The notes: generated by a model not told the origin, from the letters alone. DNA of 6,747 nucleotides from F23-B02 sp045599385 (GCA_045599385.1 JAZRVW010000016.1:1-6747), one strand, 5' to 3'; shown: positions 1-6,437, numbered from the stretch's first letter. Numbers and translations are program-made.

Positions 1-548
1 GAATACTGCTCATCTTCGCTGTTAAGATTAAAGACATGCACCGTGCTGCCTTTTTCATTTGCGGTAAGCACCGCCAATGTATTTTTCTCCGAAAGCGCCG
101 CTTTTATTAAATAGCCCGAGGCGCTGTACCATTTGTAAAGCGGCGTAACATTTTCATCGAAAACCGTGACGCTGCCTTTGTAGCCCGCTTCCTCTGCGCA
201 CAGGACAAAATGACCGTCGGCGCCGATTGCGGTTGACATAATTTTATTATTTATCGTATTATGTCTTATTTCTTTGCCGTCCGAGAGGTAAATATCATGC
301 TCTCCGTAAATCAGGGCATAGCTCCCCGCTGTGTCGTACATAGGCTCCACAACGCAGTTTTTCTCAGAAAAAAGCTTTTCGCCGTTTAAGTCATAGGCGG
401 AAATTTCATCATTCCCTATGCAGAATACAGCGGTTTCCGCAGCAAAGCATTCGCCGTATGTATCCGTTGAAAAGCTTATGTCCGACACACCGCAGGCAGT
501 CATCAGCAGGGTTAAAACAAGGATTGGTATTATTTTTTCATGCTTCAT
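1..548 (-). CDS. Putative DUF5711-like lipoprotein, 3' end outside window
   Basis: Seen: an open frame of 182 codons from an ATG at 548 to the left edge with no stop, so the C-terminus is missing. The N-terminus (MKHEKIIPILVLTLLMTAC) has basic residues, a hydrophobic stretch and a Cys at residue 19, resembling a lipoprotein signal with a relaxed lipobox (M-T-A-C); it is probably anchored on the outer face of the membrane. AGGAA lies 7 bases before the ATG, which fixes the start. The rest alternates short beta-strand-like segments with turns (AYDLNGEKLF, SYALIYGEHDIYLSDG, GSVTVFDENVTPLYKW), as in beta-propeller proteins. From memory, this resembles the DUF5711 family of Firmicutes; function unknown. 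No convincing promoter lies between it and truA, so it is probably transcribed by read-through across the palindromic element. Family call moderate; gene call strong. Confidence 0.75.
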   Translation of the reverse strand, partial: MKHEKIIPILVLTLLMTACGVSDISFSTDTYGECFAAETAVFCIGNDEISAYDLNGEKLFSEKNCVVEPMYDTAGSYALIYGEHDIYLSDGKEIRHNTINNKIMSTAIGADGHFVLCAEEAGYKGSVTVFDENVTPLYKWYSASGYLIKAALSEKNTLAVLTANEKGSTVHVFNLNSEDEQY

Positions 549-560
549 CAGAGTTCCTCA

Positions 561-722
561 AAGCGAGCAGTGAATAGTGCGGCAAGAGCAGATTGCGAAG
601 AGTTTTGAGCTGCAAAAAGGCGTTTTCCCGCAGGAATTCTTTGTGTATTTCAAGGGGAAGCAACGCATTTGCGGCTCAAAATAACCGCAATATGCCGATG
701 GCGTACTGTTCAGTGTTCGCTT
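561..722. repeat. 162-bp imperfect palindrome, MITE/ERIC-like element
   Basis: The two ends are inverted repeats. Reading inward from 561 and, on the other strand, inward from 722, the first 37 bases agree at 28 positions, and several mismatches become G-U pairs in RNA. After a short interruption comes a 14-base block, TTTTGAGCTGCAAA (603-616) against TTTGCGGCTCAAAA (668-681), matching at 13 of 14. Then TTCCC (625-629) faces GGGAA (655-659). The tip is about 25 bases near 630-653. The whole element could fold into one long hairpin in either strand. It encodes no transposase. Its right end overlaps the truA stop, and its left end touches the lipoprotein ribosome binding site. The shape is that of a non-autonomous miniature inverted-repeat element, or an ERIC-type transcribed intergenic palindrome; which one is inference. 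Confidence 0.8.
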
Positions 723-1480
723 AACATCATCTCGCCGACGGCTCCGTCGTACCAGACTCTGTTGAGATAAAGTCCCTGAGGTGGCATGGTGGGGCCCGTC
801 AGCCTTCGGTCGCCTATTTCGAGCAGCCCGGGGATATCCTCGGGCACCAGCTTACCGTAGGCCGCATATACCATTGTTCCCACCATTGCCCTGCACATAT
901 TATACAGGAATCCGTCTGCACAGATGCGCACTGTTATGAGGTCGTTTTCTTTCTCAACCCTGCACCAATGCACCGTGCGGACGGTTGTTTTCGTTTCCGT
1001 TCCGAGTGAGCGCACCGCCGCGAAATCGTGGGTGCCCTCAAAGGCTTTGCCTGCCCGCTTCATCAGCTCTATATCCAGAAACTGCGGATAGAAGCAGGCG
1101 CGCTTTTCAAGAAACGGATCTCTGATATTTGAATTGTGTATCTTATAAATATATTCCTTTTTGATGCAGGAGGAGATGGCATTGAAGTCATCGGGAACCT
1201 CGATTGCATCAAGAACCGCAATATCATCGGGCAGACGTGAGTTTGCCGCAAGAGCTATGCGGTCTGTGGGTATGCGGCAGTCCGTGCGGAAATTTGCACA
1301 GTAGTTCATGGCGTGGACTCCCGCGTCCGTGCGGCCGCAGCCCGTAAGCTTCACGGGGTGCTCGCAGATTTTACTCAGAGCCTCCTGCACCGTCTGGCAC
1401 ACGGAAACGTCTTCCTTCTGCACCTGCCACCCGTGATAGCGGCTGCCGTCATATCGAAGCTTTAAGGCGATATTTCTCAT
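710..1480 (-). CDS. truA: tRNA pseudouridine(38-40) synthase TruA
   Basis: Converts uridine 38-40 in the anticodon arm of many tRNAs to pseudouridine; cytoplasmic. Seen: 256 aa, close to the usual family length. Motifs in order are YDGSRYHGWQ (10-19), GCGRTDAGVHA (47-57) with the catalytic Asp at 52, GTHDFAA (149-155), GFLYNMCR (190-197) and PPQGLYL (233-239). The ATG overlaps the ecfT stop in an ATGA junction with only a weak Shine-Dalgarno, pointing to translational coupling. The ecfA1-ecfA2-ecfT-truA order is classical in Firmicutes. Oddity: the final residues SEH and the TGA stop lie inside the palindromic element at 561-722, so the original C-terminus seems to have been replaced by element sequence. 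The core fold ends before this point, so the enzyme should be active. Confidence 0.97.
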   Translation of the reverse strand: MRNIALKLRYDGSRYHGWQVQKEDVSVCQTVQEALSKICEHPVKLTGCGRTDAGVHAMNYCANFRTDCRIPTDRIALAANSRLPDDIAVLDAIEVPDDFNAISSCIKKEYIYKIHNSNIRDPFLEKRACFYPQFLDIELMKRAGKAFEGTHDFAAVRSLGTETKTTVRTVHWCRVEKENDLITVRICADGFLYNMCRAMVGTMVYAAYGKLVPEDIPGLLEIGDRRLTGPTMPPQGLYLNRVWYDGAVGEMMLSEH

Positions 1481-2274
1481 AATCCGAAATGTTTCATCAC
1501 GTAAATCGCGGCAAGGAACAGGGCGCCGAGAAGCAGCGCAAGCCAGTCGCGTTTTACCATTTTAAGCTGTTTCATTCTTGTTCTGCCCTCACCGCCGTGG
1601 TAGCAGCGGCTTTCCATGGCAACGGCAAGCTCGTCCGCACGTCTGAAGGAGGACACAAACAGAGGCACAAGAATTGGCAGAAGCGCCTTTGCCCTCTGCA
1701 GAAGACTGCCCGTTTCAAAATCCGCGCCTCTTGCCTTCTGGGCGGACATTATCTTGTCCGTTTCCTCAATGAGCGTTGGAATAAAGCGCAGCGCCATGCT
1801 CATCATCATGCTCATTTCATGCACGGGCACCTTGATTTTTTTCAGAGGATTCAGCAGAAGCTCCATGCCGTCAGTGAGTGCAATGGGGCTTGTGGTGTAG
1901 GTCAGCGTAAAGGTGCCGATGATGAGAAGAATGATGCGCAGGCTCATCATAACAGCCTTTTCAATGCCCTCCCACGTTATTGGCCAACCCTCCGCAACGG
2001 GAGTTCCGTCGGTGTAGAAAATGTTCAGCAGCGCCGTGAGAATGATAATGAATATAAGGGGCTTGAGTCCCTTGAAGGCGGATTTGGGCTTGATTTTCGC
2101 AATCGCAAGGCAGAAAACCGTAACCGCGATAATCATTGCGTAGCTTGGCCAGCCGGTTGCGGAAAACAGACCGACAATGTAGACGATGACCAGCAGAAGC
2201 TTTGTTCTCGGGTCAAGGCGGTGAACAACGGTATCACCGGGGAAATACTGGCCCAGAGTTATATCACGAAGCAT
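1477..2274 (-). CDS. ecfT: ECF transporter transmembrane subunit EcfT
   Basis: The membrane scaffold of a group II energy-coupling-factor transporter. It couples ATP hydrolysis by EcfA1/EcfA2 to vitamin or metal uptake through exchangeable S components. Seen: 265 aa. Hydrophobic segments lie near residues 26-38, 43-59, 72-86, 111-126 and 243-260. The N-terminus has the typical HRLDPRTKL sequence (18-26). The cytoplasmic coupling region carries QKARGADFE (179-187) with the first Ala-Arg-Gly signature at 181-183. The second appears as SRC at 222-224, in AMESRCYHGGEGRT; this Ser/Cys variant of the second motif is, as far as I know, not rare. The start is set by AAGGAGG with a 7-base spacer, encoded in the last codons of ecfA2. 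The two genes overlap by one base (TAATG); the 3' end overlaps truA by four. Confidence 0.96.
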   Translation of the reverse strand: MLRDITLGQYFPGDTVVHRLDPRTKLLLVIVYIVGLFSATGWPSYAMIIAVTVFCLAIAKIKPKSAFKGLKPLIFIIILTALLNIFYTDGTPVAEGWPITWEGIEKAVMMSLRIILLIIGTFTLTYTTSPIALTDGMELLLNPLKKIKVPVHEMSMMMSMALRFIPTLIEETDKIMSAQKARGADFETGSLLQRAKALLPILVPLFVSSFRRADELAVAMESRCYHGGEGRTRMKQLKMVKRDWLALLLGALFLAAIYVMKHFGL

Positions 2275-3131
2275 TACGCACCCTCCTTTCCGATTTCAAG
2301 GAGAGCATTCAGCAGCTGTTCAGTGGTGTAGATTCCCTTCGGAATTTCAACACCGCGCTGCTTCAGCGCCACGGCAATTTCCGTAGGTACAGGTACACTA
2401 AGACCGATTTCCTTCAGCTCCACCGGATTGGAGAACACCTCTTCCGGAGTTCCGTCAAAGCGTACGCGGCCCTTGTTGAAAACTATAAGTCTGTCGGCAA
2501 GGCGCGCCACATCGTCCATGCTGTGACTTACGATTATTACCGTAGAGCCGGTGCGGTTGCGGTAATCTACGATGGTCTTCAGTATCTGCTCGCAGCCCGA
2601 AGGGTCAAGTCCCGCTGTGGGCTCGTCGAGAATAAGCACTCCCGGTCGCATGGCGATGACGCCTGCGATTGCCACGCGGCGCTTCTGCCCGCCTGAAAGC
2701 TCCAGAGGTGAGCGCTGGAAATACTCCTCGGACACTCCCACAAGGTCGGCGGCTTCCCTTACTCGCTCGTCAATCTCCGCTTCGGAAAGCTTCATATTCC
2801 TGGGACCGAAGGCAATATCCAGATAAACCGTTTCCTCAAAAAGCTGATACTCGGGATACTGGAACACAAGCCCGACCTTTGAACGCGCTTCTTTTGTTGC
2901 GGTTTTGGAGGCGTTGATGTCGTTTCCGTCAATCTCCACCTTGCCCTTGCCGGGCTTCAGCAGACCGTTAAGGTGCTGGATAAAGGTGCTTTTGCCGCTG
3001 CCGGTATGACCTATCAGTCCCACAAGCTGACCGTGAGGTATTGTGATGTTAACATCGTCTATTGCAATTTTTTCAAAAGGCGTGTCTGCACTGTAAATAT
3101 GTGTCAGGCCGCTTACTTTTATTTCTGACAT
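2274..3131 (-). CDS. ecfA2: ECF transporter ATPase EcfA2
   Basis: One of two ABC ATPases that form the EcfA1-EcfA2 heterodimer powering ECF transport; it acts on the cytoplasmic face of the membrane. Seen: 285 aa with all nucleotide-binding motifs intact: Walker A GHTGSGKST (41-49), Q-loop Gln91 in FQYPEYQLFEET, signature LSGGQ (145-149), Walker B VLILDEP (165-171), D-loop AGLD and switch His203. The FQYPEYQLF Q-loop is typical of the A2 (EcfA') subunit and separates it from EcfA1. The C-terminal extension after about residue 230 (PEEVFSNPVELKEIGLSVP) is the usual Ecf ATPase dimerisation tail. The ATG lies 13 bases after the ecfA1 stop, with AAAGG overlapping that stop as ribosome binding site. 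It overlaps ecfT by one base. Confidence 0.96.
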   Translation of the reverse strand: MSEIKVSGLTHIYSADTPFEKIAIDDVNITIPHGQLVGLIGHTGSGKSTFIQHLNGLLKPGKGKVEIDGNDINASKTATKEARSKVGLVFQYPEYQLFEETVYLDIAFGPRNMKLSEAEIDERVREAADLVGVSEEYFQRSPLELSGGQKRRVAIAGVIAMRPGVLILDEPTAGLDPSGCEQILKTIVDYRNRTGSTVIIVSHSMDDVARLADRLIVFNKGRVRFDGTPEEVFSNPVELKEIGLSVPVPTEIAVALKQRGVEIPKGIYTTEQLLNALLEIGKEGA

Positions 3132-3144
3132 TTATCTTTTACCT

Positions 3145-3975
3145 TTATTTTATAGCCTTTGCAATTTCGTCGGCGCAATCTGCAACGGAAAGCGCATCAA
3201 GGTCAAGGGAAAAACCCTTTTGGTTCAGTTCGTACATAAGCTCCGTGGTTGCGGGAACCGTAAGTCCCTCGCTGCGCATAAGCTCCACCTGCGAGAACAC
3301 CTTTTCGGGCGTTCCGTCCGCAACCACCTTGCCGTTTGACATGACAACAACGCGGTCAGCATTCACGCACTCGCTCATGTGATGGGTTATGAGCACAACC
3401 GTTATTCCTTTTTCGCGGCAGAGTCTGGTGACCGTTTCGATTACCTCTCTTCTGCCCCTGGGGTCAAGCATGGCCGTAGGCTCGTCAAGAACGATGACCT
3501 CGGGCTCCATGGCGATTACTCCCGCAATGGCAACACGCTGCTTTTGTCCGCCTGAAAGAAGATGGGGCGCGTGCATGCGAAATTCGTACATATCCACCTG
3601 TCTGAGCGCGTTATCAACACGCTCTCTGATTTCCCCGGAGGGTACGCCGAGGTTTTCCGGGGCAAAGGCCACGTCCTCCTCAACCACATTGGCAACAATC
3701 TGATTGTCGGGGTTCTGGAAAACCATGCCTACTGTGCGGCGGATATCCAGAAGCTTTTCCTCATCGGCGGTGTCAATGCCGTTAATCAGCACCTTGCCCT
3801 CAGTCGGCAGAAGGATTGCGTTCAGGTGCTTTGCAAGTGTGCTTTTTCCGCTGCCGTTATGACCGAGAACGGCAACGAAGCTGCCCTTTTCTATTTCAAG
3901 CGACACTCCCATGAGAGTTTCAATTTCATCTCCCGGGTATGTGTAATGAAGGTTTTTGATTTCAATAATGTTCAT
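3145..3975 (-). CDS. ecfA1: ECF transporter ATPase EcfA1
   Basis: The partner ATPase of EcfA2 in the energy-coupling module. Seen: 276 aa, Walker A GHNGSGKST (38-46), Q-loop Gln87 in FQNPDNQIVA, signature LSGGQ (140-144), Walker B VIVLDEP (160-166), switch His198 in ITHHM. The FQNPDNQIV sequence is the EcfA1 hallmark. The tail (PEKVFSQVELMRSEGLTVP) matches the corresponding region of EcfA2, so the pair are clear paralogues. The ATG follows the methyltransferase stop directly (TAAATG), with its GGGAG ribosome binding site inside the last codons of that gene, so the methyltransferase and ecf genes form one transcription unit. No S component or riboswitch is seen nearby, so the transported substrate cannot be told from this window. 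Confidence 0.96.
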   Translation of the reverse strand: MNIIEIKNLHYTYPGDEIETLMGVSLEIEKGSFVAVLGHNGSGKSTLAKHLNAILLPTEGKVLINGIDTADEEKLLDIRRTVGMVFQNPDNQIVANVVEEDVAFAPENLGVPSGEIRERVDNALRQVDMYEFRMHAPHLLSGGQKQRVAIAGVIAMEPEVIVLDEPTAMLDPRGRREVIETVTRLCREKGITVVLITHHMSECVNADRVVVMSNGKVVADGTPEKVFSQVELMRSEGLTVPATTELMYELNQKGFSLDLDALSVADCADEIAKAIK

Positions 3976-4836
3976 TTACTTCTCCCAACGGCATGTTGCT
4001 CCGCAGGGCAGCACAAGGCCGCTGTCCGTAACCGGCAGTCCAAGCTCCTGGGAATCGGAATGACCGCCGAATTTTTTTGTGAATATGCTCTCGGTGACGT
4101 AGGAAAGAACGGAAGCCGAAAGTCCCGTTGTATAGGAGTTTATGATGACGAACAGAGGGTCATCGGAGAGAACTCCCGCACAAAGTGATACAAAAGGCCA
4201 CAGATTCTGCTCAAGCTTCCAAATCTCACCGCCGGGTCCGCGTCCGTAGGAGGGCGGATCCATGATTATTGCATCGTACTTGCGTCCGCGGCGAATTTCG
4301 CGCTCCACAAACTTGGCGCAGTCATCAACAATCCAGCGTATCGGAGCATCGGACAGCCCCGAAGCCGCCGCGTTCTCCTTTGCCCATGCCACCATGCCTT
4401 TTGCGGCATCAACATGGCACACCGTGGCACCCGCCTTTGCGCAGGCAACGGAAGCCGCGCCCGTGTAGGCGAAGAGATTCAGCACATTTATTGGACGGCC
4501 TGCGCTGCGGATTTTCTCCATTGCCCAGTCCCAGTTGCATGCCTGCTCGGGAAAAAGTCCCGTGTGCTTGAAGTTCATGGGCTTGACGTTGAAGGTCAGC
4601 TCGCCGTAGTGAATTTTCCAGCTTGCAGGAAGGCCACCCTTGTCCCACGAGCCTCCGCCCGTTTCACTGCGGCGGTAGCGCGCATCGCGGCAATTCCAGC
4701 GCTCATCTTCACGCGGGGTTTCCCAAATTGCCTGGGGGTCGGGACGCACGAGATAGTAACTGCCCCAGCGCTCCAGCTTTTCACCCTTGGAGCAATCCAG
4801 AAGCTCAAAATCCTGCCATTTATCTGAAACATACAT
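3976..4836 (-). CDS. Class I SAM-dependent methyltransferase, RlmI/RlmK-like (COG1092 type)
   Basis: Probably methylates a nucleic acid base, most likely in rRNA, using S-adenosylmethionine; cytoplasmic. Seen: 286 aa. Motif I is VLNLFAYTGAAS (118-129), the acidic residue at the end of strand 2 is Asp143 (HVDAAKGM), a VDD follows at 170-172, and motif IV is DPPSY (193-197) in IMDPPSYGRGPGG. The DPPSY form and the LFAYTG motif I place it with the RlmI/RlmK-type enzymes (PF10672-like). It lacks an N-terminal PUA domain, so the exact target is open. The frame is open back to 4938, but those 34 codons cross the promoter. I chose the ATG at 4836, which sits 11 bases after AGGAGAG and begins MYVSDKWQDFELLD. 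It is first in the operon, directly followed by ecfA1. Confidence 0.88.
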   Translation of the reverse strand: MYVSDKWQDFELLDCSKGEKLERWGSYYLVRPDPQAIWETPREDERWNCRDARYRRSETGGGSWDKGGLPASWKIHYGELTFNVKPMNFKHTGLFPEQACNWDWAMEKIRSAGRPINVLNLFAYTGAASVACAKAGATVCHVDAAKGMVAWAKENAAASGLSDAPIRWIVDDCAKFVEREIRRGRKYDAIIMDPPSYGRGPGGEIWKLEQNLWPFVSLCAGVLSDDPLFVIINSYTTGLSASVLSYVTESIFTKKFGGHSDSQELGLPVTDSGLVLPCGATCRWEK

Positions 4837-4852
4837 GATAGACGATACTCTC

Positions 4853-4866
4853 CTAATTATAATTAG
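4853..4866. promoter_or_regulatory. Perfect 14-bp palindrome at the predicted transcription start (possible operator)
   Basis: CTAATTATAATTAG reads the same on both strands. It lies just downstream of the -10 box, covers the predicted first transcribed bases, and ends next to the AGGAGAG ribosome binding site of the methyltransferase gene. Position and symmetry fit a repressor operator. AT-rich palindromes do arise by chance, so the role is inference. Confidence 0.35.
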
Positions 4867-4873
4867 ACATAGT

Positions 4874-4902
4874 ATTTTACCACTTTTTACTGAGCCTTGC
4901 AA
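4874..4902 (-). promoter_or_regulatory. Sigma-A type promoter of the methyltransferase-ecf-truA operon
   Basis: On the minus strand TTGCAA (4897-4902) is followed after exactly 17 bases by TAAAAT (4874-4879), preceded by TGG as a possible extended -10. Transcription should start near 4867, giving a leader of about 30 bases before the ATG at 4836. This supports the shorter methyltransferase start. No other convincing promoter lies in the operon. Confidence 0.7.
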
Positions 4903-4934
4903 CATTAATGCGGCGTTTTTTAAAACTGATGGTA

Positions 4935-4966
4935 ACAAAAAACAGCTTCCCTTGGGAAGCTGTTTT
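4935..4966 (-). terminator. Rho-independent terminator after the two-TM zinc-ribbon gene
   Basis: AAAACAGCTTCC (4939-4950) and GGAAGCTGTTTT (4955-4966) form a perfect stem with a 4-base loop. On the minus strand the stem is followed by a T run (six T in total). It begins 6 bases after the TAA of the gene at 4972-5385 and separates it from the downstream operon promoter. The + strand also ends in TTTT, so weak bidirectional action is possible. Confidence 0.85.
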
Positions 4967-4971
4967 GAACA

Positions 4972-5385
4972 TTACTTTTTCTTTTTTCTTTGTCCGCAGA
5001 AGGTGCAGAAGCCGTCGGCACCGTAGTAGTGGCGACCTACGGAAATATGCTTGCGCACATTTTTATAGTGCATAACCTCGAGTCTGCTGAGTTTCTTGTC
5101 TTTCGAAACCTGTTTGCAGGCCTTAAGCAGTGAAATGCAGGCAAAAGCAAAAATAGTGCCGAACACTATAAAAATCACAAAGGCAACCCAAAGCATGCCC
5201 TCAGATGTTTTCTCCAGCATATCAGCATTGGCAAAGGGGCGGAAATATACAGCCGCTGCAAAAGCCACAAGTGTCAGTAAAAGGTAAAGAATAACATTTG
5301 ACATGCGCGGCGGAAGCTTTTCACAATGCGGACAGACTTTCATGCTGTCAGGAATGCCGTTGCGGCAGTTTTTGCAAACTTTCAT
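4972..5385 (-). CDS. Unrecognised zinc-ribbon protein with two membrane spans
   Basis: Function unknown. Seen: 137 aa. The N-terminus has two CxxC pairs (C4-C7 and C18-C21, the latter as VCPHC), a short zinc-ribbon-like knuckle. Hydrophobic spans follow near residues 29-48 and 64-87. A basic cytoplasmic-type tail contains a third CxxC (C127-C130, FCTFCGQ) and ends RKKKK. With two spans both cysteine-bearing ends lie on the same side of the membrane, most likely cytoplasmic from the positive charge. The ATG is set by AGAAGGA about 7 bases upstream. A hairpin lies between it and the preceding gene, and a strong terminator follows. No good separate promoter is seen (a TATAAT at 5436-5441 lacks a -35), so it may depend on read-through. 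Conserved-domain name not recognised. Confidence 0.8.
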   Translation of the reverse strand: MKVCKNCRNGIPDSMKVCPHCEKLPPRMSNVILYLLLTLVAFAAAVYFRPFANADMLEKTSEGMLWVAFVIFIVFGTIFAFACISLLKACKQVSKDKKLSRLEVMHYKNVRKHISVGRHYYGADGFCTFCGQRKKKK

Positions 5386-5405
5386 ATCATTATCCTTCTC
5401 AATTC

Positions 5406-5431
5406 AAAACCACAGCCGAAGCTGTGGTTTT
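5406..5431 (-). terminator. Intergenic hairpin with UUCG loop, probable terminator or attenuator
   Basis: AAAACCACAGC and GCTGTGGTTTT form a perfect 11-bp stem around four bases. In minus-strand RNA the loop reads C(UUCG)G, an exceptionally stable tetraloop; in the + direction it is CGAA, so the minus strand looks like the functional one. It lies just past the stop of the gene at 5442-5810 and 21 bases before the next ATG. The unpaired T run is short, so termination is probably partial, letting some transcript continue. Confidence 0.65.
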
Positions 5432-5441
5432 AGATATTATA

Positions 5442-5810
5442 TTACTGTTCCCAAACAGCCTGGCCTTCTTCAAGAATCTCGCCTCGGTTATATGCCTCAA
5501 CGATTTTATGAATGGCATGGTCTGCAAACACGGTGGAAATCTTATCCTCAGTGGGAATGGGGAACTCTTCCTCGGTAAGCTCGGGAAGCTGCTCAGTGCG
5601 GCGCATATTTACAATTGCATTGCGGATACGCTGCTGCTCCTCAACAGTATGCTTACGCATCAAGTCGTCGGGTGCAAGCTCCTTGACGTCTATTCTGCCT
5701 GCAAGACGATCAACCTCAATGATGCCGAAGCCGTGCTCAGCCTTGCCGAGAGGGAAGTAACGGTAAACGAGCTTTTCGTCGCTCTTTTCTATAAGTCTGA
5801 AAGTAACCAT
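5442..5810 (-). CDS. Unrecognised small acidic protein, 122 aa
   Basis: Function unknown; I do not recognise the family. Seen: no signal peptide, no membrane span, no cysteine. Residues 2-42 alternate charged and hydrophobic positions as beta strands would (MVTFRLIE, KLVYRYFPLG, GFGIIEVDRLAGRIDVKEL). Residues 48-72 are a charged helix (DDLMRKHTVEEQQRIRNAI), then a Pro/Glu-rich linker (LPELTEEEFPIPTED, 75-89) and a C-terminal helix (HAIHKIVEAYNRG). The pattern suggests a compact soluble cytoplasmic protein. The start is well supported: GGAGG with a 7-base spacer before the ATG, and a TTGCAA-17-TATAAT promoter just upstream. Base composition resembles the ecf operon, so it looks like a resident gene. 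It is followed by the UUCG hairpin and the zinc-ribbon gene. Confidence 0.82.
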   Translation of the reverse strand: MVTFRLIEKSDEKLVYRYFPLGKAEHGFGIIEVDRLAGRIDVKELAPDDLMRKHTVEEQQRIRNAIVNMRRTEQLPELTEEEFPIPTEDKISTVFADHAIHKIVEAYNRGEILEEGQAVWEQ

Positions 5811-5844
5811 GGTTTTCCTCCAAAAAATCGATTTAAGTGGAAAT

Positions 5845-5873
5845 ATTATACCCTATTTATCGCGTTTTTGCAA
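5845..5873 (-). promoter_or_regulatory. Sigma-A promoter of the 122-aa gene
   Basis: On the minus strand TTGCAA (5868-5873) and a consensus TATAAT (5845-5850) are separated by exactly 17 bases. Transcription should start near 5838, giving a leader of about 28 bases that carries the GGAGG ribosome binding site. The -35 is identical to that of the methyltransferase-ecf operon. Confidence 0.8.
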
Positions 5874-5874
5874 G

Positions 5875-5900
5875 AAAAACCGTGAGCTACTTACGTTCAC
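5875..5900 (-). terminator. Weak candidate terminator after the AT-rich orphan gene
   Basis: In minus-strand RNA GTGAAC (5895-5900) can pair with GCTCAC (5882-5887), with one mismatch, around a 7-base loop. This is followed by GG and a run of five T at 5875-5879. It lies between the orphan gene and the -35 of the next promoter, where a terminator would be expected, but the short imperfect stem makes it only a candidate. Confidence 0.35.
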
Positions 5901-5965
5901 CTTGATAATGAATTCTTACATAGATCGAGACTTAGGAGAATCATAAATGCAGAAAGATATCAGTA

Positions 5966-6415
5966 TTATGAGAATCTTACTATCTGTGTCATACCATTTG
6001 TTGCATAATAAAAATTTTTCAGGTGCTTGTCCAGAAAATCCTGACCAAAATATATTCTGTTAGTTTTACAGTATGCGTAATTCATCTTAATAAACTTTTT
6101 TAATTCGTTGTATGCTTTGAGAGTCTTATGGCTGCATCCGTCAGAAATATACAGTCTGCCCACCTCATAGGTCCTTGATAGCTCATTGCATCTGAAGCAG
6201 TTATCAAATTCAATTGCGTCAGTCACATCGCCTCCATCCGGAATTATCAGAAACCCACAAAAATCAGTACTCATTTTTTCAATGATAATGCACTCAGGGT
6301 CCATAATTACACAATGAGAATTAACGTCAATAAAGCTGCATCTTCTCTTCAACACCTTTGCCACAAAACGAATAACGTCAATCTCGGAATGGACAAAGCA
6401 AATTTGTCTGCTCAT
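5966..6415 (-). CDS. Unrecognised AT-rich, cysteine-rich orphan protein, 149 aa
   Basis: Function unknown; no family recognised. Seen: no signal peptide or clear membrane span. There are nine cysteines (6, 26, 35, 42, 53, 73, 76, 94, 116), only two of them paired as CxxC (C73-C76, in FDNCFRCNEL), so a structured zinc site is possible but not shown. The N-terminal half is strand-rich (HCVIMDPECIIIEK, FCGFLIIPDGGD). The C-terminal half looks helical (KTLKAYNELKKFIKMNY) and ends with an aromatic stretch (RIYFGQDFLDKHLKNFYYAT). The start is certain: GAGGTGA, a full anti-16S match, stands 6-7 bases before the ATG behind a consensus promoter. About 36% GC over 6001-6360 contrasts with about 50-60% in the ecf genes, suggesting acquired DNA. 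It borders the repeat cluster at the right edge. Confidence 0.8.
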   Translation of the reverse strand: MSRQICFVHSEIDVIRFVAKVLKRRCSFIDVNSHCVIMDPECIIIEKMSTDFCGFLIIPDGGDVTDAIEFDNCFRCNELSRTYEVGRLYISDGCSHKTLKAYNELKKFIKMNYAYCKTNRIYFGQDFLDKHLKNFYYATNGMTQIVRFS

Positions 6416-6437
6416 AAAATCACCTCAACTCTACGAA

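Noticed and set aside
1489..2331. Long + strand open frame of 280 codons
   Set aside because: It is antisense to ecfT and the end of ecfA2, whose motifs are unmistakable. Its product is rich in His, Gln and Arg without a domain, as mirror frames are.
3562..4188. + strand open frame of 208 codons
   Set aside because: It is a shadow of ecfA1 and the methyltransferase gene, with no ribosome binding site or recognisable domain.
4414..4827. + strand open frame of 137 codons
   Set aside because: It is antisense to the conserved methyltransferase region and has no domain.
4837..4938. N-terminal extension of the methyltransferase by 34 codons
   Set aside because: The extension covers the -10 and -35 boxes, the palindrome and the ribosome binding site, and begins in the flank of the preceding terminator. 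The ATG at 4836 fits the family N-terminus better.
5436..5441. TATAAT on the minus strand as a promoter for the zinc-ribbon gene
   Set aside because: The base stretch 17 positions upstream (GCCAGG) is not a -35, and transcription would start inside the UUCG hairpin.
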